Source: Neovahlkampfia damariscottae
Taxonomy: Eukaryota; Heterolobosea; Selenaionea; Neovahlkampfiida; Neovahlkampfiidae
DNA length: 64,000 nucleotides
Assembly: GCA_016618085.1 (NCBI GenBank)
Contig: JABLTG010000049.1
Span: forward strand, 45,193 to 109,192
Reading direction: 5' to 3'
Of this stretch, positions 53,893 through 63,080 are shown one piece after another (the stretch's first letter is position 1; every line of letters starts with the position of its first letter). A program made the translations under genes and the position numbers. A model generated the notes under the pieces. It ran no database searches. It was given only the letters and a program-made list of their open reading frames with translations, and was not told the DNA's origin.

Positions 53893-55320
53893 ATGTTGGA
53901 GGATGAGAAAAAAAGAGGAGGAGAAGATTTCACTGCTAGGTATTTGTTCATACAAAATCTAAACTATTGTTAGCACTAAAAAAAAAATGAAAATTGAGGT
54001 GGAAGAGAACTTATTGGAGGTGGAAATTTTCAGCACTGAAAAAATTTCAACAGCAGAAATTGAAGATTTAGATAAATCAACACAAAAAAAACAACCAGAA
54101 GAAAATATTTCAATATTAAATACTTCATCTGAAAGAATTCTTTGTGGTTTGTTTTTTTAAATTTTTAAACTTTGAAAGAAACTTGTGATGAAGATGTATC
54201 CACTGTATATTGTCCTATTTGTGATAAAAATTTATGTGATGATTGCTATCCAACAATTCACATCAAAAAACTCAAAGAACACGAAACTAAGTTCACAAAG
54301 CCAAAAAAGAAACAAAAACATATTGAATGTAACATACATAAGATTGATTGTCAAAGTTTTTGTGTTACTTGTTCAATGTTTACCTGTTTTCATTGTGTTT
54401 CGATGACAGGAACACATGCACTTCATGAAAATAAATTAATAACACAAATACAAGGAGAAATTCAGGTTTTGAATGAAAGAGAAATCTCAAATTTTGAAGA
54501 AAGACTTACTAAAATGAATAAAAGCGTTCAGATTTTGGAAACGCAAAAAGCAATCATCCAATCATCTTTGAAACAAATGATCAAAAATCATGAAGATGCA
54601 ATTGAAGAATTTAAGAAAGATATAAGTGAAAAGGAAAATATTTTACTCAAATGGAAAAGTGAACCACAAGATATTGATCTATTTATTCAAGTCAGAGAAA
54701 AAAATTCATCCATGAATTTTGTCAATGAAAACTCGAAAACCATAAAGAAGAAACTGGACAAAATGAGTTTCAACTGTGTTAAAAAAATTAAATGCGATCC
54801 TTTTTATGGAACAAATATTCTATCTTTCACTGAACAACAAATTTTACATGTTGGTTTGGAGAAGAAAAAATGGAAATTAATTTATCGAGCATCAACTGGA
54901 AACTACAAAAATTCAGCTTTTCATGAAGCATGTGATGAAAAAGGAACAACTGTTGTAATTATAAAAACTAAAGATGGATCCATTTTTGGAGGATATACTC
55001 CTTTACTTTGGAACAAAATTGATGGAAAGAAAAAAGATTTAGAAACATTTTTGTTTTGCTTGAAAGGCCTAAGTTTTCATAAATTTTCAAAAAAGAATAT
55101 GATGAGTAGATCTATAAATTGCTTTCAAGATACTGGTATTCGTTTTGGTGTTAAAGATATTGTCATCGATGAACAAGGAACAGGATCATCGGAAGTTGAA
55201 AATTTTACCAATCAGAATGAGGATTTACGCTTATTTGATGAATATACAACAGAAGATGATATATCTATCAGAAGAAATACCTTCAAAGTTGAAGAATATG
55301 AAGTATATCTCCGTCAATAA
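53893..55320 (+). CDS. B-box and TLDc domain protein
   Basis: Three exons (53893-53939, 53974-54146, 54179-55320), introns 34 and 32 nt (second donor GTTTGT), give 453 aa in exact phase. The start at 53893 is preferred over the in-frame ATG at 53987 because the CCAAT box (GTCCAATCAAA near 53861) sits about 30 nt before it. An acidic N-terminus leads to two B-box-like zinc modules (CETCDEDVSTVYCPIC, CNIHKIDCQSFCVTC). A coiled coil follows at ~150-225, then a TLDc domain at ~290-450 (KLIYRASTGNYKNSAFHEAC, IFGGYTPLLW). TLDc proteins are linked to oxidation resistance and V-ATPase regulation. Confidence 0.85.
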
Positions 55321-55528
55321 ATCTCATTTTTCAACTTCGATTCTGCTTTTTTTTATGATGATGGATGAAAAAATGCGATATCAATTCTGGTTGGGAACAT
55401 AATTTAATAGCTTGATTGTTTGAAGTTCTCCAAAATATTGTATTGGATTTTGAGAAAAAAATCAATTCAAAGAAAAGTAGAATTAATGTACACAATAGAA
55501 GTTGTGCAAACAATTGACCAATCAATGA

Positions 55529-55894
55529 ATTCGTTCCGAAGAAATTAATGGTAATTTTTCCAACCAATATGAAGAATCAAAATATATTGGATCAAGAAAT
55601 TTTGTTGGAAGCATTTTCAACTTTTTTGTCTATAACAATGGATATCATACAATTCATCATTTCAATCCTGTAATGCATTGGACAAAATTACCTGAAGCTC
55701 ATGATAAAATTGTCAAACCACATATTCATCCAAATTTAGATGCGGATTCAATTTTTTCTTACATTTTTACGACATTCATTTATCCAGCAAAACGAGTGAA
55801 TTTTGATGGTAATACTGTTAAATTACTAGAATATGCACTTGAAGATGAACCTTCGTTTTATGATACTGAGGAAAAGCATGACAAAGATGAATAA
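55529..55894 (+). pseudogene. 5'-truncated fatty-acid desaturase
   Basis: The frame is open from 55529 after a TGA. It encodes the C-terminal part of a membrane desaturase: the third His box and flanks (FVYNNGYHTIHHFNPVMHW) and a tail typical of the family (HPNLDADSIFSYIFTTFIYP). The first two His boxes and the membrane helices are absent upstream. No exon joins in the preceding 200 bp, although a CCAAT box (GACCAATCAATG) is present near 55516. It is a non-functional 3' remnant next to the left edge of the viral element. Confidence 0.7.
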
Positions 55895-56510
55895 ATCTAG
55901 TTAATATTTTTTTACAATTTCAGCAATCAATTCTTCAAGAACCTCTCCTTCTTCTACTACTCATATTTAGTCTTCATAATTATGTTTTCACATTTGTGGT
56001 TGATCTTAGTAGTGGCCTTATGCTCTTTTTCGAAGAGTAAATTTTACATAAACGAAGAGTAGCAAAACCCCTCTAAAATTCCACTCAAAAATTTTCAAAA
56101 TCAGTCCGACCACCCAACAGCTGAGACCAAGAAAAATATAAAACTCACTTCTCTACGACAATAAAAATTTCTGAAGCAGAAATACACGATTCATTGTTTC
56201 CTTCACTTGTAAATAAACAAAAAAAATTAATTTTTAAAACCAGCCAATGAACAACGAAATAAAAGAATTAATAAACAAGCAGCTATGAGGAGTTTTGGAA
56301 TTTGAACTGGGCGGAAGGATGGTATTGATGGTTAATGTATGGTGATGGTGTTTTAGAATTAACTGAATATTGGTGACAGATTTTTGAGAATAATTGAAAT
56401 GGGATTAGAGATGGTTGTTGAATTTTGGTGACTATGGCTATGAAAAAAGAATTAAATAATTGAAATCATTGATTGATCATTATATTTAGGGTGAAGATTA
56501 GTAATGGAAT
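55895..56510. other. Non-coding left flank of the viral element
   Basis: No gene. Composition switches sharply. 55940-56230 is C-rich on the plus strand (GACCACCCAACAGCTGAGACC), with a repeated CGAAGAGTA at 56029 and 56051. 56281-56510 is G/T-rich (GGGCGGAAGGATGGTATTG). This strand switch and the absence of ORFs suit a terminal or subterminal region of the element. A duplicated terminal repeat cannot be shown here. Confidence 0.4.
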
Positions 56511-56756
56511 ATGGGTGAAGTGCCAAAAAAATTTAACTCCATTTATGTCCCATTTCCAAGATCTTTATTTATGGATGTCATGGTTTATGATCGTTTTAAA
56601 AATAATGATTATCATTGCATGTTGAATGTGATTGATACAAATAGCAGATATGCTCAAAGTCGTGCTTTGACAATATGGATCTACAAATGGATTCTTCATG
56701 GAAGGAGAGCAGAAACGTGCTGTGAATTAAAGTTCAAAAAAAAAAATAAACTTTGA
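56511..56756 (+). pseudogene. Truncated retroviral-type (rve) integrase
   Basis: 81 aa. The first part fits the catalytic core of Polinton integrases: two acidic positions in the right setting (FMDVMVYDRF and MLNVIDTNSRYAQSRAL). After ALT the frame runs into unrelated sequence and stops at 56756. The third catalytic residue (Glu, about 35 residues after the second Asp) and the zinc-binding and chromo-type ends are missing. The integrase is thus a remnant unless a frameshifted continuation is used. Confidence 0.6.
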
Positions 56757-56841
56757 TTGGAATTTTGTGCAGCTCCAACTTTGTTTTTATCTTGACCAAT
56801 CATTTTTTCTTTCATCAAAAACCAAAGAGGAAGAAAAATTG

Positions 56842-57881
56842 ATGCACAGTGAAATTGTGAATCTCACGAACAAATTTGGGTTGTTAGAAAAAATAGTAAA
56901 TTTAGATTTGGCTTCTGTTGGAGGAATTAGTCAAAGAATGTCAAAAGACGTAATCGAAGAAATGATAAAAAAAAAAGATTTTTCAAGAGACACTCTTGAT
57001 AAATTGAGGAAGCATACCAAAGGAAAAGGAAAAGGAAAAGAAGGAAAAAAAGCTAAAGAACGCATAATAACTTATTTGAAAGATTTATTGCTCACTGACA
57101 TAAAACATTGCGCTGAATTATTGAAGTTTCCATTAATCCAAACAATTGAAAATTCTAATTTCAACAGTGACGAAGAAGATGAAAACTTTGAACCTATTGA
57201 AGATAAAGATGAAGATGAAGATTACTCAAAGTCAATTGACGAAGAAGAAAAAACCTTTACTCAAGAAACTTTTGAAGAATTGGAAAAAATAAAATCCCAA
57301 AAAATCAAAGAATTAATGGATTATTACTTTGGTATAACAGATAGTTATAAGAAAGGAAAAAGTCCACTGTTTGCCAAAAGAACAGAAAATTTGGAAAATA
57401 AAATTATGTCAGCAGGTAACCCACACAGGAACGAGGTACTTCAAAAAGAAAACGACCCATGGTACAATATTCAAGCTACCAACGAACTTATAGACATTAT
57501 TTTGAAAGTGAGGAAAAATTCCGGATACTTTGAAGAGAATAGAGATGTATCATCGTCTGCTCTGAAGACAATGATATGTGGACATCAGAAAAATTATGAA
57601 AGTTTAATTTACCATTGGGTTCATCTCAAAACTGGAAATCATACATTGGGTTAACAAAAAATGATGTGTATTCACGTACAGCACAACATATTACTGAAGC
57701 ATTTTCTACAAGTGAAAATAGCTGCAGAGAACTCAACCATATGATCAGACGTTCATGTTCAAAAGATTGGAGAATTTATGTAATTCAGGACCGAATATTC
57801 AACAAGGACTTAGAAAAGTTCGAAAAGGAATATATTTCCAGATATGACACGATTTATCCAAAGGGATTCAATATGAAGTAA
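56842..57881 (+). pseudogene. Viral protein with C-terminal GIY-YIG nuclease domain, one frameshift
   Basis: ATG 56842 with a CCAAT element (GACCAATCA) about 45 nt upstream; the frame runs to 57654. A basic segment (KGKGKGKEGKK) and an acidic linker (DEDEDYSKSIDEEEK) precede the start of a GIY-YIG domain (LIYHWVHLKTG). The second half of that domain (KSYIGLTKNDVYSRTAQH to YPKGFNMK, stop 57881) is in another frame. A single-base loss near 57632-57638 splits the two exactly between GIY and YIG. GIY-YIG enzymes nick DNA. The 5' two thirds have no domain I recognise. Confidence 0.7.
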
Positions 57882-57942
57882 TTGGTGAATAAATTTAAAT
57901 CTCATTTTGTTTTAATTTTTGATGGCCAAACAACTTTGAAAA

Positions 57943-58206
57943 ATGTTGTATCGGCAATTTCCAACAGATTCGGAAACACCATGTATCTTTCACATCCCTG
58001 GAGCAAATTATTTATGATATTCCATTAATTACAACAGAAGAAGTGAGTTGCATGAAAATTTGTTGTTGTCAGAAAAACCTTATGAAGAATTCAAACAATA
58101 TAGAAATTATGTATCCTTTGATATTAGATATTACGTTCCAGATCTCTACACATACAATAAAGAGTACAGAGGTGGTTTGTTAAAAATTATCATCTGTCGA
58201 ACCTAA
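57943..58206 (+). pseudogene. Viral ORF of about 87 codons with an in-frame TGA
   Basis: From ATG 57943 the frame reads MLYRQFPTDSETPCIF to GANYL, then TGA at 58015-58017, then continues in frame from YSINYNRRSELHENL to LLKIIICRT (stop 58206). Function unknown. The remaining 110 bp to the next gene is AT-rich and empty. It fits the pattern of decay among the element's accessory genes. Confidence 0.45.
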
Positions 58207-58316
58207 TGAAACTATTAATTGGTTGATTAAATTAGTAAATAAACATAATGAATTATTATAGGTGTTTAATTTTCGATTAAAAAAAAATTCGATGAGTAAA
58301 TCATTTTTTTAAATTC

Positions 58317-59291
58317 TTAGTTTTTGACTTGAAGCAAGTATTTATGATCAATTAATAATTTGTTAAATAGTTGCTCACTGAATCTTTTGTCACATAATGC
58401 TTCTAAATAAAAACTGTATTCTGAAAAATCCCATTCATCACTTAATAATTCATCTTTATAAAATTCCAAATTATCAGATTCAATCTTTATACCTTCACTT
58501 TCTTTCATCATTAATAAGAAGAATGGTAGCTTATCTAATTCACAATAATCATCACAATTTTTAAGAACTCCATAGAATTTTCCTTCAAACATTTTCAAGT
58601 AATTGAGTTTCATACTTTCAAGAAGTTGAGGAATATTTAATGCAGATTCAAAATCTGTTAGTTTGTTGTATTCATCAAACAAATTTGGATTTTGAATTCT
58701 AGTATAATCAATGAGAATTCTTGGAAATGGTGAATCTCTGAATTTAATTTGTTCAAACCAAGGTAAAATATGAAAACCAATGACATCGTCACTCACTCCA
58801 GCATGATTTAACAAAATTGACAATGCTATTTTTTTAGCTGGTGTTTTATTCACAACTTCTTTTTCCCACTTTTTATGCATGTCGGTCTTCTTATGATTTG
58901 AAGCATTTTTCCCTTTGTATATTTCCCACCACATTCACAATTTACTTTAGTATTTGCATATTTTTTTCTCCACTCATCCAAACTTCTGCAAGATTCAATT
59001 GTGAGTGCATTTGGAGTGTGTTTATTCACACAATTCAATTTACTTTTCCAATAAGCTTCTTTAACTTTAAGTTCTGAAAGATTCTTGCAAGGATATTCTT
59101 CAACGATTTCAATACCGCAATTTTCTGGATCTTCGTCGATTATAAGGTGAGAAGTGTATTTTTTGTTTTTACATTGAGATCTAATGTTCAATAAGTCGGG
59201 TTTCTAAAGTTCTTGTTGTACTTCCAACATAAACTTTTGGATTAACTGAATTGAAGATTTTGTAAATTTTTGCTGCTGAGAAATTGGACAT
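58317..59291 (-). pseudogene. Viral GIY-YIG endonuclease with zinc-ribbon-like motif, two frameshifts
   Basis: ATG at 59291. The first part (AAKIYKIFNSVNPKVYVGST then RTLETRLIEH) is the GIY-YIG core and ends at a stop. One extra base near 59183 moves the rest (EEYPCKNLSELKVKEAYWK, CVNKHTPNA, CECGGKYTKGK) to another frame. A missing base in an A run near 58905-58911 moves it again (NASNHKKTDMHKKWEKE). The CxCGGxY..H..T..H block is a zinc-binding end common in viral GIY-YIG proteins. The last ~180 residues to 58317 are unassigned. Confidence 0.72.
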
Positions 59292-59394
59292 TTGGTAACT
59301 GCTTTTGGATTACTTATATTATACTACTACAAATTTAACTCTTTAATTGAAATTCAATGACTTTCAAAAAAAAATAATTAATTCTCATCAGAAT

Positions 59395-60156
59395 TTAAAC
59401 AAATAACGAACTTCCTCCAAACTTATTTTTTTTCAATTTTCTAATGTTTGCTTCATTCATTAAGGCAGCTCCATACAATAAATGATCAAAGAAACCAGCA
59501 ATATCAGTAGCTCCATTGATAAATTTTTGAACAACATTTGGCATAGATGCAACCAAACTTTTAGCATCTTGCATCACAAATCCCTCAATGTCTTTGTTCA
59601 TCAACTGACTTGCTTTGAACATGTTGTAAATGAAATGTTGACAATTTGTTGAATCACCACGATAAAGGAACATTTCTTCAGCTCCAATTAATTCCAAGCA
59701 TCTCTGATGCATCGTATTTAAATTAAATGGAATGATTGTTCTATAGTTTGAAATAAAAATGGTCTTTGCTGATCGAAAATAGTTTCTATCTACCATTTGA
59801 ATATTCAAAACTTGATTTTTTTCAAACAACACATATTGATTTGTTGCCAATCTTGCAATAGCAAATAAGTGGAACATATTGTCGTAATTTAGCTCATCTT
59901 TCTTTTTTTGCCAATTTCCAAATGAAATGATGTTCAAAATTTGATCAAAGGCTTTTTGAATTGGTTTTTTACAAATCCAAAGTTCAGTAATCAGTAAGTT
60001 TCCATATGATTGTAAGAATTCTCTGTAACTTGGAGGATAATTTAATCTGATGGGAGTTTTGATCAAATCTTTAATTCTTTGAAACACATCAAAACTTCCT
60101 CCATAAATATTTATCTCTTCATTTTCATCTAAGTAGTAGTTGTAAACTGAATCCAT
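59395..60156 (-). CDS. Viral NlpC/P60-like (papain-fold) protein
   Basis: Intact, 253 aa, ATG 60156, with a TTAAATATAA element a few nt upstream. The middle has the order expected for a circularly permuted NlpC/P60 (LRAT-like) fold: MFHLFAIARL (His), VLFEKNQVLNIQ, and later DSTNCQHFIYNMF with the candidate Cys. A C-terminal FVMQDAKSL is followed by a hydrophobic DIAGFFDHLLYGAAL. Proteins of this kind are shared by giant viruses and PLVs and may be virion components. The fold is inferred from motifs and activity is unknown. Confidence 0.6.
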   Translation of the reverse strand: MDSVYNYYLDENEEINIYGGSFDVFQRIKDLIKTPIRLNYPPSYREFLQSYGNLLITELWICKKPIQKAFDQILNIISFGNWQKKKDELNYDNMFHLFAIARLATNQYVLFEKNQVLNIQMVDRNYFRSAKTIFISNYRTIIPFNLNTMHQRCLELIGAEEMFLYRGDSTNCQHFIYNMFKASQLMNKDIEGFVMQDAKSLVASMPNVVQKFINGATDIAGFFDHLLYGAALMNEANIRKLKKNKFGGSSLFV

Positions 60157-60200
60157 CACCTTATATTTAATCCTAAAAAAATGTTAAATCAAGGTAAATT

Positions 60201-61868
60201 TTAATAATACCTTTGGCTTTCAATATATTTTTTGTATCCTTCAGCTAATTTTTCAAATCCTTTTTTGTTTGTAAAGTCTTTTTCAACTTTACTTTGATTC
60301 AACTGAATTGATATATCTGGTTTTTTTGCTTCTTCTTTAACGAAAACGTGATCATAATTATACATTGAACTTTTTGATTTCGATTTTGGTTTACATTGAG
60401 ATGGTGCTGTTTGTGAACAACCTCCATTCTTTTGTTCATTCCAAGCTTTCGCACCTTCTTTCATCATTGTTTTTGCATCAAATTTTCCAGCGTTTTCTTT
60501 CCTGAATTCTTTCATAAACTCCAAAAAGGGGTTTGACCTTCGTGAAATCTGAGATTTCACTGATAATGGATTCTCCCTTTTTACGGAAGATGTTTTTGAC
60601 TTTTTTGTTGGTTTTGTTTGCATTTCAGTTACTCCAATATCTGAGTTTTTAATTAAATCTAAGTTTTGTTCCAATGAAAAACCCAAACCTAAAACTTGTT
60701 GTTCGTTTAATTGTATTTTACCCTTTGGTTGAGATTTTTTGATGGAGTCGATGTACTTTTCTTCAATTGAGTTCATTTTAGGTTTCTTCAAAATCTCAGA
60801 TTTTGAGGGTTGAATTTTTGCTGTTTTCGCTTTGGTGCTTTTTTTATCTCTCAAATTTTCCTTGGTTATTTCTGCAGCATCACTTAACAATTTTTCTTTC
60901 TTCTCTTTATTTGTCACGGCTTGTTCACCTTGAACACGATCTTGTAATCTTTTAAACTCTTCCTGAATTTCTCTTTCAAGTTTTAAATTTTCTAAATTTT
61001 GAGCAAGTTCTTTCACTTCATTGCTTGCATTTTCTGGAGCTTTCAGTCGATTAAGGTTACTGAAATCGAACCCAAGTGTAATAGAAATTTCCAAGAGATC
61101 TTTGACGCTTAAAGCATCTAATTGCTCTCTTTTGAAACTTGGAAATGCTTTCATAATTCTATCAACAATTTGAGTTTTCATTTCTGGATTCTCAATCATT
61201 TTTTCGATTTCCTTCTTTTCTTCAGGATCTAATGGAAGAGGAATTGGTGGAAAATCAGGAACTTTTCCTTTTTTCGGTGTTTTTGATGGACTACTCATCG
61301 GTGTTTTGAACGGACTATCACCTGGTTTTTCTGCTACAATTCTAGACATTTCTTCAGCTCTTGTCTTTAATTTACCATGTAGGTTAACTAAAACTCCCGT
61401 TTTTCCAAAATTACTATTTAATTTTACAATATAATCACTGAATGCATCCAATTTGTCAACAACTCTGTTATTTAAAGTGGTGTTATTAAGATTTTCTTTT
61501 GAAAGTTTGAACAGTTTTTTGATTTCTTCACGTTCTTTTTTTCCATCTCTTTCACCATAATTAAAATAACCATTACCTTGTGCAGTTTCATATTTTTCAA
61601 GAAGATTGGCGTATTTTGATTGAAGATCATTGTATAGTGTGCCATATTCCTCTCCGACATTTTCGCCCAGAATATCCAATTCTTCAACTATTTTGTCATG
61701 TAATTCAGTAATTGTTTCTAATTTATTTTTCCTTTCATCAGCATCGCTTTCTTTATCGTAATCTGTAATACTTTTGCTAAATTCTGAGAAGATGTCTTGA
61801 ATTTTTGAAAGATCATCATTCCAGACTTGAATTTTTTCAACAATCTCTTTTTTCAATAAGTCAGTCAT
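60201..61868 (-). CDS. Large viral virion-associated-type protein with HMG/YABBY-like tail
   Basis: Intact, 555 aa. The N-terminal ~180 residues are helical coiled coil (KKEIVEKIQVWNDDLSKIQ). A Ser/Pro/Thr linker (GDSPFKTPMSSPSKTPKKG) and a helical block at ~235-320 (IMKAFPSFKREQLDALSVKD, SAP-like) follow. A Lys-rich region leads to a short NPFLEFMKEFRKENAGKF with MMKEGAKAWNEQK, a motif seen at the ends of many NCLDV and PLV proteins and resembling HMG/YABBY DNA-binding helices. It lies in the same direction as the packaging ATPase and is probably structural or DNA-associated. Confidence 0.6.
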   Translation of the reverse strand: MTDLLKKEIVEKIQVWNDDLSKIQDIFSEFSKSITDYDKESDADERKNKLETITELHDKIVEELDILGENVGEEYGTLYNDLQSKYANLLEKYETAQGNGYFNYGERDGKKEREEIKKLFKLSKENLNNTTLNNRVVDKLDAFSDYIVKLNSNFGKTGVLVNLHGKLKTRAEEMSRIVAEKPGDSPFKTPMSSPSKTPKKGKVPDFPPIPLPLDPEEKKEIEKMIENPEMKTQIVDRIMKAFPSFKREQLDALSVKDLLEISITLGFDFSNLNRLKAPENASNEVKELAQNLENLKLEREIQEEFKRLQDRVQGEQAVTNKEKKEKLLSDAAEITKENLRDKKSTKAKTAKIQPSKSEILKKPKMNSIEEKYIDSIKKSQPKGKIQLNEQQVLGLGFSLEQNLDLIKNSDIGVTEMQTKPTKKSKTSSVKRENPLSVKSQISRRSNPFLEFMKEFRKENAGKFDAKTMMKEGAKAWNEQKNGGCSQTAPSQCKPKSKSKSSMYNYDHVFVKEEAKKPDISIQLNQSKVEKDFTNKKGFEKLAEGYKKYIESQRYY

Positions 61869-61944
61869 GTTATAATCTGGAACAAAAAATAATTTAAATT
61901 AAAATGAAAAAATATCGAGGAAGTGCTGGCAGTTACGAGCGTGA

Positions 61945-61961
61945 GGTTTGTGAAACAAGCC
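61945..61961 (-). terminator. GC-rich hairpin after the packaging ATPase gene
   Basis: GGTTTGT-GAA-ACAAGCC forms a 7-bp stem (one G-T) with a 3-nt loop, within a roughly 45-bp stretch (61917-61965) far richer in G+C than its surroundings. It begins a few bases after the ATPase stop codon and precedes the next gene on the strand. Hairpins at mRNA 3' ends are used by some giant viruses and virophages. Its role here is inferred. Confidence 0.45.
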
Positions 61962-61966
61962 GAACA

Positions 61967-63001
61967 TTACAATAAATAGACTCCACTTTGGTAAAGGACA
62001 TAACGAGGAAATAAACAACAAATTGTAATCCACCTTGTTGGAAGAGTATATGCTTTTTCAATTTCATCTTCTGACATCCCACAATAAGTTTTCAAAATGT
62101 AACTAAAATTATGTCTTGAAGTTGCTTTTGGGAATAAAGTAATGTATTGGGATTCATTGAGAATAATTGAAGTATTTTTATAATCGGTGAGCTTGTGATT
62201 TGTGCAAATAACGCTGATTTTGTGATGACGACCTTTTTGTAATAATTGATCTCTTAAAGCAGTTACTTGTTTGAATATTTTTTTATCAATAATACTGTCA
62301 ATATCGTCCATAATTACTAATGTTTCATTTTCTGTAGTGACAAGTTCTTCTGCGTCAATTGGATTTTCAATTAATTCTTCATTCAATAAAATTCTAGTAA
62401 CTCCAAGTTTATCCAAAACAGGATCTCTTGGTGTATCACTAAACAAATAAATCGTAGCTTCTGGTTTTAATTTCTTGTACTCTTTAACTAAGTTTGAAAT
62501 ATAAGTTGATTTTCCAGATTCACTTGGAGCTGCTGCATATTGTCTCCAAATTATATTGTTATTTTCATTTTTCCTTGGTAATTGTTGAAGAATTCCATCA
62601 TAACAAATGTACTCTTTGCATTCTATGGAAGAATCTCTTGATGAACTTTTTTGAGGTTGAGCTTTTACTTCTGACTTCATAACATCATAAATTTTTTTTA
62701 ATCTTTCATCAGCTGGCACCATTGATTCATCATCACTTAAGAGCTGGTTAACAATTTTGTAATCTTTGGATGTCACACGAATTTTCTTTCCATAGATAAT
62801 TTTAATTTTTTCTTTCAGTTCTTCTTCTGTCAAATATTCATAAATGTCAATTTTTGGTTTTGCTGATAATTTTAATTTTTGTTCCAGAGTGGAATCCAAA
62901 TTGTCTCTATTCAAGAATATAACTTTGTCATCATCTCTTCCACCCTTGATGTAAGCGATTGGTATTGCTTTTTCACTTGTTTTGTAGCCAATGGTAAACA
63001 T
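61967..63001 (-). CDS. Viral genome-packaging ATPase (A32/FtsK-HerA type)
   Basis: Intact, 344 aa. Walker A is APSESGKSTYISNLVKEY at residue ~160. YLFSDTPRDPVLD follows, then Walker B TLVIMDDIDSI, and a sensor-like VICTNHKLTDYKN. It ends with an arginine-containing TLPTRWI. This arrangement is diagnostic for the packaging ATPases of Polintons, PLVs, virophages and NCLDVs, which pump DNA into the capsid. The ~120-residue N-terminal part (DIYEYLTEEELKEKIKII) is typical of PLV versions. It is divergent from the protease gene, with 79 bp between starts. Confidence 0.9.
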   Translation of the reverse strand: MFTIGYKTSEKAIPIAYIKGGRDDDKVIFLNRDNLDSTLEQKLKLSAKPKIDIYEYLTEEELKEKIKIIYGKKIRVTSKDYKIVNQLLSDDESMVPADERLKKIYDVMKSEVKAQPQKSSSRDSSIECKEYICYDGILQQLPRKNENNNIIWRQYAAAPSESGKSTYISNLVKEYKKLKPEATIYLFSDTPRDPVLDKLGVTRILLNEELIENPIDAEELVTTENETLVIMDDIDSIIDKKIFKQVTALRDQLLQKGRHHKISVICTNHKLTDYKNTSIILNESQYITLFPKATSRHNFSYILKTYCGMSEDEIEKAYTLPTRWITICCLFPRYVLYQSGVYLL

Positions 63002-63080
63002 TTTACAAATCAGAAATTTATATTTTAAACCAGAGAAAAAATATTTAATTTAAATATAAGTGTGAGGAATTTAAAAATAA
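63002..63080. promoter_or_regulatory. Viral bidirectional promoter
   Basis: The 79-bp spacer between ATPase (minus) and protease (plus) is almost pure A/T and has no CCAAT box. It holds TTTAAATATAAG on the plus strand (63049-63060) and AAAATATAAAT on the minus strand (about 63018-63028). The same TTAAATATAA occurs before the NlpC-like gene at 60161-60170. A virus-encoded or TATA-type promoter is inferred. Confidence 0.55.
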
